DNA from: Sphingomonas albertensis
GTDB lineage: Bacteria > Pseudomonadota > Alphaproteobacteria > Sphingomonadales > Sphingomonadaceae
Direction: 5' to 3'
DNA length: 57,986 bases
NCBI RefSeq assembly: GCF_014358075.1
Contig: NZ_JACONT010000026.1
Location: 1 to 57,986, forward strand
The translations under genes and the position numbers were made by a program. Under the pieces are notes generated by a model. The model did no database searches and was not told the DNA's origin. It saw only the letters and a program-made list of their open reading frames with translations. This document shows positions 1 to 8,998 of the stretch, in pieces. Numbering within the stretch: the stretch's first letter is position 1; every line of letters starts with the position of its first letter.

Positions 1-30
1 GTGTTGCGGGTTAACGCGGCCCCAAAGCCT

Positions 31-86
31 GTTCCCCCGCGAAGGCGGGGGCCCAGACTGGACTCCCGCCTTCGCGGGAGAACAAG
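31..86. repeat. Family A palindromic repeat
   Basis: Two GC-rich arms of the type CCCGCGAAGGCGGG and CCCGCCTTCGCGGG flank a CCCAGACTGG core. The same element recurs near 8041, 14152, 22147, 44151, 47368, 52442 and 55583. It lies beyond the 3' end of the minus-strand hydrolase gene and probably folds into a stable RNA hairpin. Confidence 0.85.
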
Positions 87-137
87 GCAGCGGGAGGTGT
101 CGTAGATTTCCGACTTCTCGGCGCCGACTACACTACC

Positions 138-245
138 CCCACCCCGGCGAAAGCCGGGGCCCAGGTGGGGATGGCAGCTAACGGAGCGGGGCGCTCCATT
201 ACATCCACCTTTCCAACTGGGCCCCGGCCTTTGCCGGGGTGGTGC
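138..245. repeat. Family B long inverted repeat (inverted copy)
   Basis: Outer arms CCCCGGC...GCCGGGG enclose an interior that, read on the minus strand, begins TTGGAAAGGT and runs on to GTAAT. Three further copies lie at 8127, 22232 and 52313, each next to a family A element. The conserved interior suggests a structured RNA or protein site rather than a bare hairpin. Confidence 0.8.
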
Positions 246-279
246 CGTGTTGGTGTCAGGTGGGTTTATTCTATCACCC

Positions 280-1230
280 TCAGGCAGCCGCGAACGCAGC
301 CCTCACAAACCGCGCACACGCCTCAGGCGCAGTGATCGGGATCATGTGCCCGCCCTCGATCGTGTCGATCTTCGCGCCCGGAACCACCGCCGCGGTCCGG
401 TGACCGTTCCACGCCGGATCGAGGATCGCATCCTGCCGCCCGAACAAGATCCGCGTCGGCACGCCGATCTCCGCATACCGCCCGACCATCGCCTTCACGT
501 CGTCGTTCGCGCCAGCCAGATCCGCCGCCGCCGCCGCAATCGCGATCGGCCGCGCCGACAGAGCACCCCCGCCCCGCGTCACGAAATCCTCCGGGACCGC
601 TTCCGGCGCAAACACACCCTCGAGCGTCTTCTTCGCGGTCAGGCGACTCAGCGGCGTGCCCAGCACCTGCGCGAACGCCAGGCGCGCACCCGACGGAATC
701 CGCGCCAGACCACGGAAACTCTCAGGCACCTGCTCCAGCGGCTGCGTCAGCGGCGCGATCAGCGCGAGAGCGCGGACCAGATGCGGATGGTCGAGGCCCA
801 CTGCCAGCCCGATCGCGCCACCCAGCGAATGGCCGACGAACAACGGCCGATCGAGCCCGAGCTTCTGGATGAAATCGGCGATGATCGCCCCCTGCGCGAT
901 GATCCCCGGCGTCGTGGCGCCGGTCGCGACCGAATAGCCCGACCCCGGCCGATCGACGACGATCACGCGATATTCGTCCTTCAGCTGGTCGACGAGCGCA
1001 TAGCTGAAATTGCGCAACTGCCCGCCAAGCCCATGCACCATGACGATCGTCGGACCGGAGCCGACGTCGAGATAGTGCAGCCGTGCGCCCGCGACATCGA
1101 GGAAGCGGCCCTCCGCGGGCACCAGTTCCTCGGCCTTGCGCGCGACCCGGCTCGAATAGAGCGACAGCCCGATCCCCGACATTGCCGCCAGCACCGCACC
1201 ACCAATCAAGCCCTTGCCCGTCCGCTTCAT
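280..1230 (-). CDS. alpha/beta-fold hydrolase
   Basis: A 316-residue hydrolase of the alpha/beta fold. The start at 1230 is chosen because AAGGAG lies about seven bases upstream; the frame is open further but without a better site. An N-terminal hydrophobic stretch (residues 8-25) suggests a signal anchor or export. The oxyanion-hole motif HGLGG is at about 66-70, the nucleophile elbow GHSLGG places the catalytic Ser at 135, Asp is at about 267 or 271, and the His of EGGH is at 295. The complete triad points to an active esterase, lipase or related hydrolase; the substrate cannot be read. It is transcribed divergently from the esterase at 1347, with 116 bases between them. Confidence 0.88.
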   Translation of the reverse strand: MKRTGKGLIGGAVLAAMSGIGLSLYSSRVARKAEELVPAEGRFLDVAGARLHYLDVGSGPTIVMVHGLGGQLRNFSYALVDQLKDEYRVIVVDRPGSGYSVATGATTPGIIAQGAIIADFIQKLGLDRPLFVGHSLGGAIGLAVGLDHPHLVRALALIAPLTQPLEQVPESFRGLARIPSGARLAFAQVLGTPLSRLTAKKTLEGVFAPEAVPEDFVTRGGGALSARPIAIAAAAADLAGANDDVKAMVGRYAEIGVPTRILFGRQDAILDPAWNGHRTAAVVPGAKIDTIEGGHMIPITAPEACARFVRAAFAAA

Positions 1231-1346
1231 CACGATCTCCTTCATGTCTGTTGTGGGCCGAACGCGCCGCCATGTCCAAAGTCGCAGTGCGCGCGTGCGG
1301 GAACCCGTCGCAACCGTCGAACGTCCCACGCCCAAAGGAGATGCAG

Positions 1347-2276
1347 GTGGATCCTCAGGCCCGGACGATACTCGAGACGATCGCAACACTGGCGCCGGAC
1401 GCCGACCCCATGGCGAACGACGCGCAGTGGCTGGCGGATTTCCGCTATCAGACGGCCCTGCTCAAGACGTTTTCGGGCGAACCCGAACCGGTGCACGCGA
1501 TCACGCACCTCCTGCTGCCGTCCGAAACGGGGCCGCTGGTCGTCCGCCTGTATCGGCCGAAGCCGGGGCCCTTGCCGCTGCTGCTCCACATCCACGGCGG
1601 CGGGGCGATTGCGGGGTCGATCGACAGTCACGACCCGGCGTTGCGAGCACTGGCAAACCGCACCGGCCGGCTGGTCGCCGCACCCGCCTATCGCCTCGCA
1701 CCCGAACACCACTTTCCCGCGCAGCTCGACGATAGCTGGACGGCCTTGACGGGGCTCGTCGCGCAAGCCGCAGCGCTCGATATCGACGCATCGCGGTTCG
1801 TCGTGTCGGGCGACAGCATCGGCGGCACGCTCGCAACCACCCTCGCCGCACGCGCCATTGCGGAAAACGCCCCGGCGCTGAGCGGCCAGATCCTGCTCTA
1901 CCCGAACACCGACCTGCGCAGCGAAACCGACTATGAGTCGCGCAAAAGCGAGGATGGCAACGTCATCGACGCCGCCTCGCTGGAGCGGCAGATCGACCTG
2001 TACCTCGCATCGCCGGACGCACGGACCGATCCGCGTGCATCACCGATCCTCGCGGAGGACCTGAGCGCCCTGCCCCCGACCCTGCTCGTCACATGCGAGA
2101 ACGACCCGCTGCGTGACGAAGGCGAAGCGTACGGCCGACGCCTGCGCGAAGCCGGCGTTACGGTCGATCACCACCGGTTCGACGGCATGATCCACGCCTT
2201 CCTGCAATGCGGCGGACGCGTCGATGCGACGTCACGATTGCTCGATCGCATCGCCGCGTGGGTGAAGGCCCGATGA
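1347..2276 (+). CDS. HSL-family (family IV) esterase
   Basis: A 309-residue alpha/beta hydrolase of the hormone-sensitive-lipase group, which hydrolyses short acyl esters. The HGGG oxyanion motif is at about 83-86, the nucleophile motif GDSIGG puts Ser at 157, the acid is in NDPLRDEG and the His in GMIHAF. The GDSIGG form departs slightly from the usual GDSAGG. A GTG start at 1347 is preferred because AAAGGAG ends six bases upstream; an ATG at 1341 directly abuts that site and would leave no spacing. No signal peptide is seen, so it is probably cytoplasmic. It ends just before the convergent tRNA-Arg pair. Confidence 0.88.
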   Translation: MDPQARTILETIATLAPDADPMANDAQWLADFRYQTALLKTFSGEPEPVHAITHLLLPSETGPLVVRLYRPKPGPLPLLLHIHGGGAIAGSIDSHDPALRALANRTGRLVAAPAYRLAPEHHFPAQLDDSWTALTGLVAQAAALDIDASRFVVSGDSIGGTLATTLAARAIAENAPALSGQILLYPNTDLRSETDYESRKSEDGNVIDAASLERQIDLYLASPDARTDPRASPILAEDLSALPPTLLVTCENDPLRDEGEAYGRRLREAGVTVDHHRFDGMIHAFLQCGGRVDATSRLLDRIAAWVKAR

Positions 2277-2283
2277 TGAAGAA

Positions 2284-2360
2284 TGGTGCACCCAGAGCGA
2301 TTCGAACGCCCGACCCTCAGATTCGTAGTCTGATGCTCTATCCAGCTGAGCTATGGGTGC
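2284..2360 (-). tRNA. tRNA-Arg(ACG), copy 1
   Basis: Full cloverleaf on the minus strand: acceptor GCACCCA/TGGGTGC, anticodon stem TCAGA/TCTGA with loop CTACGAA giving anticodon ACG, a T-loop TTCGAAT, and an encoded CCA. ACG is normally deaminated to ICG to read CGU, CGC and CGA. Confidence 0.97.
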
Positions 2361-2410
2361 ATCGCCGTCCCGTGTCCGGTTCGACAAGCCCGCTATGAAG
2401 CGGAAAATCC

Positions 2411-2487
2411 TGGTGCACCCAGAGCGATTCGAACGCCCGACCCTCAGATTCGTAGTCTGATGCTCTATCCAGCTGAGCTATGGGTGC
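2411..2487 (-). tRNA. tRNA-Arg(ACG), copy 2
   Basis: Identical in sequence to the copy at 2284-2360, including the encoded CCA, and separated from it by 50 bases. The pair is probably co-transcribed from an upstream promoter on the minus strand near 2500. Confidence 0.97.
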
Positions 2488-2581
2488 ACTGGAGGGGCGC
2501 TGATAGCAGGCATTTTCGGGGGCGCAAGGGTTTGCCGCGAGAAAGTTGTGCACGAGCGCCGGCCGGCATAGAGCGGCGGAC

Positions 2582-3106
2582 ATGAAACACGCCTTTTCGC
2601 TCCGCTTCGCATCGTTCGCACTGGTCTCCGCAACCGGGGTTCTCGCAACCGGCGCGTGCAGCAAGGATCCGAACACTTACCCGTCGCTCGGTCTGCGCCC
2701 GGTCGAGAAGCTCGGGTTCGCCGAGCCCGAGGTGAAGACGACGGTCGCGGCACCCGATCCGGCGCTCGACAAGAAGATCGCGGCGATCTCGGGCAAGCTC
2801 GATGCGATCACGACGGGCTTCACGCGCGATGCGGCGAAGGCGGAGGCGCTGGCACGGTCGGCGCGCGGTGCGGCGGTCGGCAGCGATGCGTGGATCACCG
2901 CGCAGACCGCGCTCGCCGGGCTCGACGACTGGCGCGCGCAGAGCTCGTCGCTGGTGACCGATATCGAGGCGCTCGCGACCGACCGCGCGGCGAAGCTGCA
3001 ACCGGATTATCCCGCGCTCGCGACGATCCGGACAAAGGCGCAGGCGGAGACCGATCGCCAGAGCGAAACGATCGGCCGCATCCAGGCTAGTATGCCCGCG
3101 GCGTAA
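2582..3106 (+). CDS. putative lipoprotein of unknown function
   Basis: A 174-residue protein. Its N-terminus has a basic start and a hydrophobic stretch ending in VLATGAC at about residues 20-26. This resembles a lipobox, although Thr at -3 is not ideal. The rest is alanine- and charge-rich and probably helical (residues 60-170), which suggests a coiled periplasmic domain. The ATG at 2582 is chosen to give the signal sequence; the ribosome site is weak. I do not recognise a named family. It is convergent with the spermidine-synthase-like gene, with repeat family F between them. Confidence 0.65.
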   Translation: MKHAFSLRFASFALVSATGVLATGACSKDPNTYPSLGLRPVEKLGFAEPEVKTTVAAPDPALDKKIAAISGKLDAITTGFTRDAAKAEALARSARGAAVGSDAWITAQTALAGLDDWRAQSSSLVTDIEALATDRAAKLQPDYPALATIRTKAQAETDRQSETIGRIQASMPAA

Positions 3107-3120
3107 GCACATCTTCTCGA

Positions 3121-3241
3121 TCCTCCCCCGCCAGGGGGAGGTGGCGCGAAGCGACGGAGGGGGAGGACACGGAACGGCGGTTGCCCCGACCTCCCCCTCC
3201 GTCTGGCAAGCGCCAGCTACCTCCCCCTTGCGGGGGAGGAT
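3121..3241. repeat. Family F inverted repeat at a convergent junction
   Basis: Outer arms TCCTCCCCCGCCAGGGGGAGG and CCTCCCCCTTGCGGGGGAGGA enclose a second inverted pair built on CGGAGGGGGAGG and CCTCCCCCTCCG. It fills the gap between two converging genes and could terminate both transcripts. Confidence 0.75.
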
Positions 3242-3248
3242 CACGAAC

Positions 3249-5471
3249 CTAAAACCCCTTCAGCAACGGCAGGATCGTCGAGTAATCGTCGGTCCACGCC
3301 GCAAAGCCCTCGCGCGGCGTCAGCACGGTCCAATCCAGATCCTTCGCACGCAACGCCGCGATCCCCCGCGGATCGCGCGACAGCGCCACCCAGTCCGACG
3401 CCGAGGCGCGGTCGACCAGCAGGCTCGACGGGCGGTATTTCAGCCCGACCGCGATCCAGCCGCCCTCCCGCGCCGCCGCCGCGATCACAGGTTCGAGATC
3501 GATGAACCGGTTGGAGATATGCACCAGCAGCAATCCGTCGCGCGCAAGCACCCGGCCATAGGTCGCGAACGCCTCGCGCGTCATCAGGTGCATCGGCACC
3601 GAATCCGACGAGAACGCATCCAGGGCGAGCAGATCGAGGCTGTTCGACGCATCGTGCGCAAGCGCTACGCGGGCGTCGCCCATCCGGATCTCCGGGTTCG
3701 GCAGGCACCGCGACAGATAGGTAAACTGGCCGGTGTCGCGCGCGATCCGCACCACCGCCGGGTCGATCTCGTAGAAGCGCCAGCGCTGGCCCGGCCGTGC
3801 GTAACACGACAGCGTGCCCGTCCCGAGCCCGACGACGCCGATCCGCGCGCGCGGGCCGTACAGCGCGGGCGCGGCCTGCATCGCCTGCCCGACGCCCGAG
3901 CCGGCCGCGTAATAGGTGGTCGGCGTCCGCTCGCGCCCGGGAGAACCCCGCAACTGGATGCCGTGCACGGTCGTGCCGTGATCGAGCTCGCGCAGGCCGC
4001 CATTGGGTCCGGGCTCGTCGCGGACCGTATAGACGCCGAAATAGCTTCGTACCCGCGCGCCCGGATCGATCGAGAGTTCGAGCGCGCGATAGCCGCCGAA
4101 CAGGACCAGCGAGCCGGCCAGCACGATCATGTACGGCAGGCGCGCGCCGATCACGGCAAAGCCCAGCGCGGCGATGACGAGGAAATCGAGGCCCTGCCGG
4201 CTCTCGTCGAACACCGCGCTGGGATCGGTGATCCGCAATCCCGCGACGACCGCCACCACGACGGTGATCGCCGCGAGCGCGATCCACCGGGTCCGCCCCT
4301 TCGCCATCCAGATGTTCCGGAACTGGCCGAGCAGATACATCTGCGGCACCAGAGCCCCCGCAGCCAGGATCAACAGCGGATATTCATAGGTCCAGTCGAA
4401 CACCACCGGCGCGACCAGCGCGGCGAACACCCCGCCGAGCGCACCGCCCGCCGACATCGCGAGGTAGAAGCCGGTCAGCCGATCGGGCGCGGGGCGCTTG
4501 CGGTACAGCGCGGTGTGCAGCGCGACCGAGATCATGAACAGCAGCACCAGCGCGATGGCTGCACTGAAGAACGGGCGCTCGTTCATGCCGCCCATGATGA
4601 TGCCGCCGAACAGCAGGATCGTGATCGGCGCGATCCGCGTCAGCAGGTCGGCGAGCCAGCGATCGTTCGCGAACGCCACGCTGAAGCTCAGCAGATACAG
4701 CCCGAGCGGGATCACCCACAGCAACGGCATCGCGACGATATCGGTCGAGATATAGGTCGATGTCGCCAGCATCATCCCCGAGGGCACGAGCGCAAGCGCG
4801 ATCCAGTGCGCGATCCGCTTGGCACCCGGCGGCGGGCTGGTCGCCGCGACGTGGTCGACCGCCGCGGTCCTGGGCAGGCGGGTGGCACAGGCGAGCACCA
4901 GCATGATCAGCAGCAGATAGCCGCCGCTCCACAGCAAGCTCTGACCGTGGACCGCCATCAGCGGCTCGACCAGTAACGGGTACGCGATCAGCCCTGCGAA
5001 ACTGCCCAGATTGGACGCGGCATACAGCGCATAGGGATCGCCGCCGCCGCTCGCCGCACTGAACCAGCGCTGGATCAGCGGCGCCTGCGCGGAGACCGCG
5101 AAGAACAACGGTCCGATCGACAGCCCGAGCAGCCAGGGCACCCAGAGCGCCGGCTGCGCCTCCGCCGACGGCGCCATCGCGACCAGCCCGATCGGCAGCC
5201 ACAAAGCCGCGACGATCAGCACGCCGAGGTGGATCGCCGCCTGCGCGCGCGGTCGCACCCGCCCGAGCCAATGCGCGTACGCATAGCCCGCGAGCAGCAA
5301 CGCCTGGTACACCAGCATCGCCGAGTTCCACACTGCCGGCGCGCCGCCCAGCCGCGGCAACGCCATCCGTGCGACCATCGGCTGGACGAGAAACAGCAGG
5401 AACGATCCCGTCAGGATCGTCGCCACGAACATCGTCCGGCACCAGCGCGCCATCAGTGGGGTTTCAGACAT
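3249..5471 (-). CDS. membrane protein fused to a spermidine-synthase-like domain
   Basis: A 740-residue two-part protein. Roughly residues 1-430 form many hydrophobic segments resembling a transporter-like membrane region. The C-terminal third has the Rossmann methyltransferase-like fold of polyamine aminopropyltransferases: GVVGLGTGTLSCYA (cofactor loop), the acidic YEIDP, a GDAR motif and the LDAFSSDSVPMHL segment. Fused proteins of this kind are often named fused MFS/spermidine synthase, but true aminopropyltransferase activity has rarely been shown, so substrate and reaction are uncertain. Its start lies 3 bases after the stop of the GNAT gene at 5475, so the two are probably co-transcribed with hemB. 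Confidence 0.8.
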   Translation of the reverse strand: MSETPLMARWCRTMFVATILTGSFLLFLVQPMVARMALPRLGGAPAVWNSAMLVYQALLLAGYAYAHWLGRVRPRAQAAIHLGVLIVAALWLPIGLVAMAPSAEAQPALWVPWLLGLSIGPLFFAVSAQAPLIQRWFSAASGGGDPYALYAASNLGSFAGLIAYPLLVEPLMAVHGQSLLWSGGYLLLIMLVLACATRLPRTAAVDHVAATSPPPGAKRIAHWIALALVPSGMMLATSTYISTDIVAMPLLWVIPLGLYLLSFSVAFANDRWLADLLTRIAPITILLFGGIIMGGMNERPFFSAAIALVLLFMISVALHTALYRKRPAPDRLTGFYLAMSAGGALGGVFAALVAPVVFDWTYEYPLLILAAGALVPQMYLLGQFRNIWMAKGRTRWIALAAITVVVAVVAGLRITDPSAVFDESRQGLDFLVIAALGFAVIGARLPYMIVLAGSLVLFGGYRALELSIDPGARVRSYFGVYTVRDEPGPNGGLRELDHGTTVHGIQLRGSPGRERTPTTYYAAGSGVGQAMQAAPALYGPRARIGVVGLGTGTLSCYARPGQRWRFYEIDPAVVRIARDTGQFTYLSRCLPNPEIRMGDARVALAHDASNSLDLLALDAFSSDSVPMHLMTREAFATYGRVLARDGLLLVHISNRFIDLEPVIAAAAREGGWIAVGLKYRPSSLLVDRASASDWVALSRDPRGIAALRAKDLDWTVLTPREGFAAWTDDYSTILPLLKGF

Positions 5472-5474
5472 GGA

Positions 5475-6047
5475 TTACTGGACCCCCGACGGAGCGGCAT
5501 CGGCGGGGCGATCTATCGCATGGACCCAGTGCCGGCGTAGCGGGTGCCCGTCGGCGAAACGCGGATGATCGAAATCCAGGTCTGGACGCCGTCGCATCCC
5601 GATACGGATCATCAGGCCCCAGGATGCGGTATTAGCAGGCACGGTCCACGCCGTGATGCGCGGATAGTCGGTGGTTGCAAAACCGTCGGCCAGGCACGCC
5701 GCCGCGGCCTCGCGCGCATAGCCCTGCCCCCACGCGTGCCGCGCCAGCCGCCAGCCAATCTCCAATTCGCTCGCGACCGGTGTTCCCGGATGTCCGCCGT
5801 GCCGCAGCCCGCAAAACCCGATGAACCGCTGATCCGCCCGGCGCTCCAAGGCCCAGAAGCATCGCCCCTGCTCGCGCTCGACGGCCTGCTGGCGCGCGAT
5901 GTCCGCCGCCGCGTGATCGCGATCGACGACTCCGCCGAGATGCGCCATCACCTCGGCGTCCTGTCCCATCGCCGCGAACGCATCGATATCCTCGTCGCGC
6001 CACGATCGCAGGATCAGCCGCTCGGTTTCAAGCCGAAACTCAGCCAT
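5475..6047 (-). CDS. GNAT family N-acetyltransferase
   Basis: A 190-residue acetyltransferase of the RimJ/RimL-like group that opens with the characteristic ETERLILRSWRDEDIDAF. The acetyl-CoA loop is seen as AWGQGYAREAA about two-thirds along (Q-x-x-G-x-A type), followed by a typical RIGMR motif. It would transfer an acetyl group from acetyl-CoA to an amine, either a protein N-terminus or a small molecule. The start overlaps the end of hemB by 8 bases and the stop is 3 bases before the membrane fusion gene, so the three minus-strand genes look like one operon led by hemB. Confidence 0.85.
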   Translation of the reverse strand: MAEFRLETERLILRSWRDEDIDAFAAMGQDAEVMAHLGGVVDRDHAAADIARQQAVEREQGRCFWALERRADQRFIGFCGLRHGGHPGTPVASELEIGWRLARHAWGQGYAREAAAACLADGFATTDYPRITAWTVPANTASWGLMIRIGMRRRPDLDFDHPRFADGHPLRRHWVHAIDRPADAAPSGVQ

Positions 6048-7032
6048 TCAGCAATTTGGCCGCGTGCGCCGCGTGGTACGTCAGCACGCCCGAGCAACCC
6101 GCGCGCTTGAACGACATCAGCGTCTCCAGCACCATCACGTCGCGCTCGGCCGCGCCCGCGGCGACGGCGTGCTCGATCATCGCGTACTCGCCCGACACCT
6201 GGTACGCGAACACCGGCACCTCGAACGCTTGGCGAACGCGGACGATGATGTCGAGATACGGCAGGCCGGGCTTGACCATCACCGTGTCGGCGCCCTCCGC
6301 CAGGTCCATCGCGACCTCGCGCAGCGCTTCCTCGGCGTTGGCATTGTCCATCTGGTACGTCTTCTTGTCGCCCTTCAGCAGCCCGCGCGAGCCGACCGCA
6401 TCGCGGAACGGCCCGTAGAACGCGCTCGCATATTTGGCGGCGTAGGACATGATCTGGACGTTGTGGTGCGACTCCCCTTCGAGCGCGCTGCGGATCATGC
6501 CGATCCGGCCGTCCATCATGTCCGACGGCGCGATGATGTCCGCGCCCGCCCTCGCCTGGTTCAAAGCCTGCGCGACCAGCATCTCGGCGGTCGTGTCGTT
6601 GACGACATAGCCCGCCGCATCGACCAGCCCGTCATGGCCGTGGCTGGTGTACGGATCGAGCGCGACATCGGTCAGCACGCCGACCTCGGGCACCGCGTCC
6701 TTCAGCGCGCGGATCGCCTGGCACATCAGATTGTCGGGGTTCAGCGCTTCGCGCCCGTCGTCGGTGCGGCGCTCGGGCTGCGTGTAGGGGAACAGCGCGA
6801 TGCACGGGATGCCGAGGTCGCGCGCCTCGCGGCCCCGCGCGACGATCCCGTCGACCGACCAGCGCGACACGCTTGGCAGGCTGGCGATCGGTTGCTCGAC
6901 CCCCTCCCCGTCGGCGACGAACAGCGGCCAGATCAGGTCGGCGGGGGTCAGCACGGTCTCGGCATGGAGGCGGCGGCTCCAGGCGGAGGCGCGGGTGCGA
7001 CGGAGGCGAAGCGCGGGATAGCTTGCGGTCAT
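6040..7032 (-). CDS. hemB: delta-aminolevulinic acid dehydratase (porphobilinogen synthase)
   Basis: A 330-residue HemB, which condenses two 5-aminolevulinate molecules to porphobilinogen in haem synthesis in the cytoplasm. The active-site lysines are in MVKPGLPYLD and in YAAKYASAFYGPFRDA. The metal loop reads DVALDPYTSHGHDG: the cysteines of the zinc-type enzyme are replaced by Ala and Asp, which marks the magnesium/monovalent-ion type common in alphaproteobacteria and pseudomonads. The start at 7032 (MTASYPALRLRR) matches the usual N-terminus better than an upstream in-frame ATG at 7068. It is divergent from the lipid kinase at 7124. Confidence 0.95.
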   Translation of the reverse strand: MTASYPALRLRRTRASAWSRRLHAETVLTPADLIWPLFVADGEGVEQPIASLPSVSRWSVDGIVARGREARDLGIPCIALFPYTQPERRTDDGREALNPDNLMCQAIRALKDAVPEVGVLTDVALDPYTSHGHDGLVDAAGYVVNDTTAEMLVAQALNQARAGADIIAPSDMMDGRIGMIRSALEGESHHNVQIMSYAAKYASAFYGPFRDAVGSRGLLKGDKKTYQMDNANAEEALREVAMDLAEGADTVMVKPGLPYLDIIVRVRQAFEVPVFAYQVSGEYAMIEHAVAAGAAERDVMVLETLMSFKRAGCSGVLTYHAAHAAKLLNG

Positions 7033-7123
7033 GCGGCGGGCTTTGCGGGATGACCGCGGGCGGATCAAGCTTTACGCGAGAGCTTTACGGGTGCGAAACC
7101 GCATACCGTGCGTTGGGGGCCTT

Positions 7124-8008
7124 ATGTCGAACGATACGATCACGTCTGCCGCGCTCGTCGTCAACGCGAAGTCGCGCAAGGGGCAGAAGCTGTTCAAGCG
7201 TGCCTGCTCGGCAATGTCGGGGCTGCCCTACGAGGTCGACGCGCACGCAGTCGATGATCCGAAGGAACTGGAGGCGACGGTCTTGCGGGCGCTGGCGAAG
7301 AAGCCGGACCTGCTGATTCTGGGCGGCGGCGACGGCACGGTCAGCGGGCTGGTCGACCTGATGGTCGGCCACGACGTGATCCTCGGCGTGCTCCCGCTCG
7401 GCACCGCCAACAGCTTCGCACGCACGCTCGGCATCCCCCTGAACGTCGAAGGCGCCGTCGAGGTCATCCGCACAGGCAAGCCGCGCCGGATCGATCTCGG
7501 CATGATCGACGGCGATTATTTCGCGAACTGCGCGGCGATGGGCATCAGCCCGAAGATCGCCGAGACGGTCCCGCACGGGTTGAAGAAGGTCTTCGGCAAG
7601 GTCGGTTATCTGGCTTGGGCGACGTATCAATATCTACGCTTCCGGCCGTTCACGCTGATCGTCGGCGAAGGCCCGACCGCGGTGAAGATCCGCGTCGTCG
7701 AGGTACGGATCTCGAACGGGCCCTATCATGGCGGCACCGAACTGGTGGATGCCGCGGCGGTCGATTCGGGCGAGATCGTGGTGCAGGCGGTGATGGGCCA
7801 CGTGAAGCGGCGGCTGGTGCAGAACTGGGTCTCCAGCGTGTTCCGGCTCGAGTCCCGCCACGAAAAGGTGCGCGACTTTCGGGGCAAGAGCCTGAAGATC
7901 AACACCATTCCGCCACTGCCGATCTCGATCGACGGGGAAGTGCTGGCGAAGACCCCGGTGACGGCGAAGGTCGCGGCCGGGATCATCCGGGTGATGGCGC
8001 CGGCCTGA
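7124..8008 (+). CDS. YegS/diacylglycerol-kinase-like lipid kinase
   Basis: A 294-residue member of the DAGK catalytic family. The nucleotide loop GGGDGTVSG and the motif PLGTANSFARTLGIP are diagnostic of bacterial YegS/DgkB-type kinases, which phosphorylate diacylglycerol, phosphatidylglycerol or related lipids. The family C-terminal half (ISNGPYHGG, ISIDGEVL) is complete. The ATG at 7124 is preceded by GGGGG at a workable distance; an upstream in-frame start would add 31 arginine-rich residues and is unlikely. The lipid substrate is not predictable. Confidence 0.88.
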   Translation: MSNDTITSAALVVNAKSRKGQKLFKRACSAMSGLPYEVDAHAVDDPKELEATVLRALAKKPDLLILGGGDGTVSGLVDLMVGHDVILGVLPLGTANSFARTLGIPLNVEGAVEVIRTGKPRRIDLGMIDGDYFANCAAMGISPKIAETVPHGLKKVFGKVGYLAWATYQYLRFRPFTLIVGEGPTAVKIRVVEVRISNGPYHGGTELVDAAAVDSGEIVVQAVMGHVKRRLVQNWVSSVFRLESRHEKVRDFRGKSLKINTIPPLPISIDGEVLAKTPVTAKVAAGIIRVMAPA

Positions 8009-8040
8009 GAAGCACTCGCCTGGCGGCACCACCCGCTTCC

Positions 8041-8098
8041 TTGTTCTCCCGCGAAGGCGGGAGCCCAGTCTGGGTCCCCGCCTCCGCGGGGAAACAAG
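8041..8098. repeat. Family A palindromic repeat
   Basis: TTGTTCTCCCGCGAAGGCGG arm with its inverted partner ending GGGGAAACAAG, around CCCAGTCTGGG. It sits just after the lipid-kinase stop at a convergent junction. Confidence 0.85.
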
Positions 8099-8126
8099 TT
8101 TGGTTCACGATAGACTACGCTACCAG

Positions 8127-8234
8127 CCACCACCCCGGCGAAGGCCGGGGCCCAGTTGGAAGGGTCGCAGTAACGAAATGCAGCGCTTAGTTGGCGACGT
8201 CCCCCAACTGGGCCCCGGCCTTCGCCGGGGTGGT
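8127..8234. repeat. Family B long inverted repeat
   Basis: Arms CACCCCGGCGAAGGCCGGGG and CCCCGGCCTTCGCCGGGGTG enclose a conserved interior that opens TTGGAAGGGTCGCAGTAAC and closes CCCCAACTGG. It lies directly beside a family A copy, 30 bases before the end of the convergent cyclophilin gene. Confidence 0.85.
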
Positions 8235-8263
8235 TAGATTTAAGGGCGATGTAAGGTCTTTCC

Positions 8264-8884
8264 CTACTTAACCCGCCGCACCGTCAGTACCTTAACCGGC
8301 GCAGCAATCATCTGCCCCTTCATCACCCCAACCCCGGCAGTCGGCGAAGTCGGCGCAGCAAGAATGCGCTTCACCACATCCATCCCCTCGACGACATGCC
8401 CGAACGCCGCGAACCCCGCCGTGTCCCCAGTCCCCGCCGGGTTCGCATCGAGCGACAGCACCGGCCCGACCGTAATGAAAAAGTCCGCCGTCGCACTCCC
8501 CGGCGCGAACCGCGCGAGCGAGATCGTGCCATCGACGTGCGACAGCCCCGTGGTGGTGGTCGGCTCGTGCGGAACAGGCTTCAGGATACGCTTCGGATCG
8601 CCCTGGGGCCCACCCTGGATCAGCCCCGCCTCCGCGCCCAGCTTCATCGCCCGGTAGAACGTCACCCCGTCGAGCCGCTTCTCATCGACATAGCGCAGGA
8701 AATTCGCGGTCGTCAGCGGCGCGCGCTCCTTTTCCAGCGCCAGCGTGATCGGCCCCTCGCTCGTCGTCATCACGATCGAGACGGTCGCCGGCACGGCGGG
8801 CGGCGGCGCAGGCGGAGCCTCCTGCGCCGAGACGGAAACCGCGCCGAGAACGGCAAGAGCGAGCGTGACGAATCTGGAGATCAT
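8264..8884 (-). CDS. periplasmic peptidyl-prolyl cis-trans isomerase (cyclophilin type)
   Basis: A 206-residue cyclophilin-like protein that catalyses proline isomerisation during folding. A signal peptide (residues 1-22, ending VSVSAQ) indicates export, and a proline-rich linker follows. The domain shows ITLALEKERAPLTTANFLRYV, YRA, IQGG, the FFI segment and a degenerate GFAAFGHVVEGMDVV. Some cyclophilin active-site positions are altered (QGG/DPK region), so activity may be weak. The start at 8884 gives a standard signal peptide; an upstream ATG at 8908 would add eight residues before it. Confidence 0.87.
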   Translation of the reverse strand: MISRFVTLALAVLGAVSVSAQEAPPAPPPAVPATVSIVMTTSEGPITLALEKERAPLTTANFLRYVDEKRLDGVTFYRAMKLGAEAGLIQGGPQGDPKRILKPVPHEPTTTTGLSHVDGTISLARFAPGSATADFFITVGPVLSLDANPAGTGDTAGFAAFGHVVEGMDVVKRILAAPTSPTAGVGVMKGQMIAAPVKVLTVRRVK

Positions 8885-8998
8885 CCGCCACGCTACCGCG
8901 TCCTCCACTCGCTGTCAGCGGCCCCGCGACACGATATTGCGCGCGGCAAAGTTTTGCTTGGGTTTGCACGCCCGTGCGCAATGCGTATCCGGGGCACG

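Noticed and set aside
3141..4976. 611-residue open frame opposite the spermidine-synthase-like gene
   Set aside because: Arg/His-rich translation typical of antisense high-GC DNA, beginning inside a palindromic repeat.
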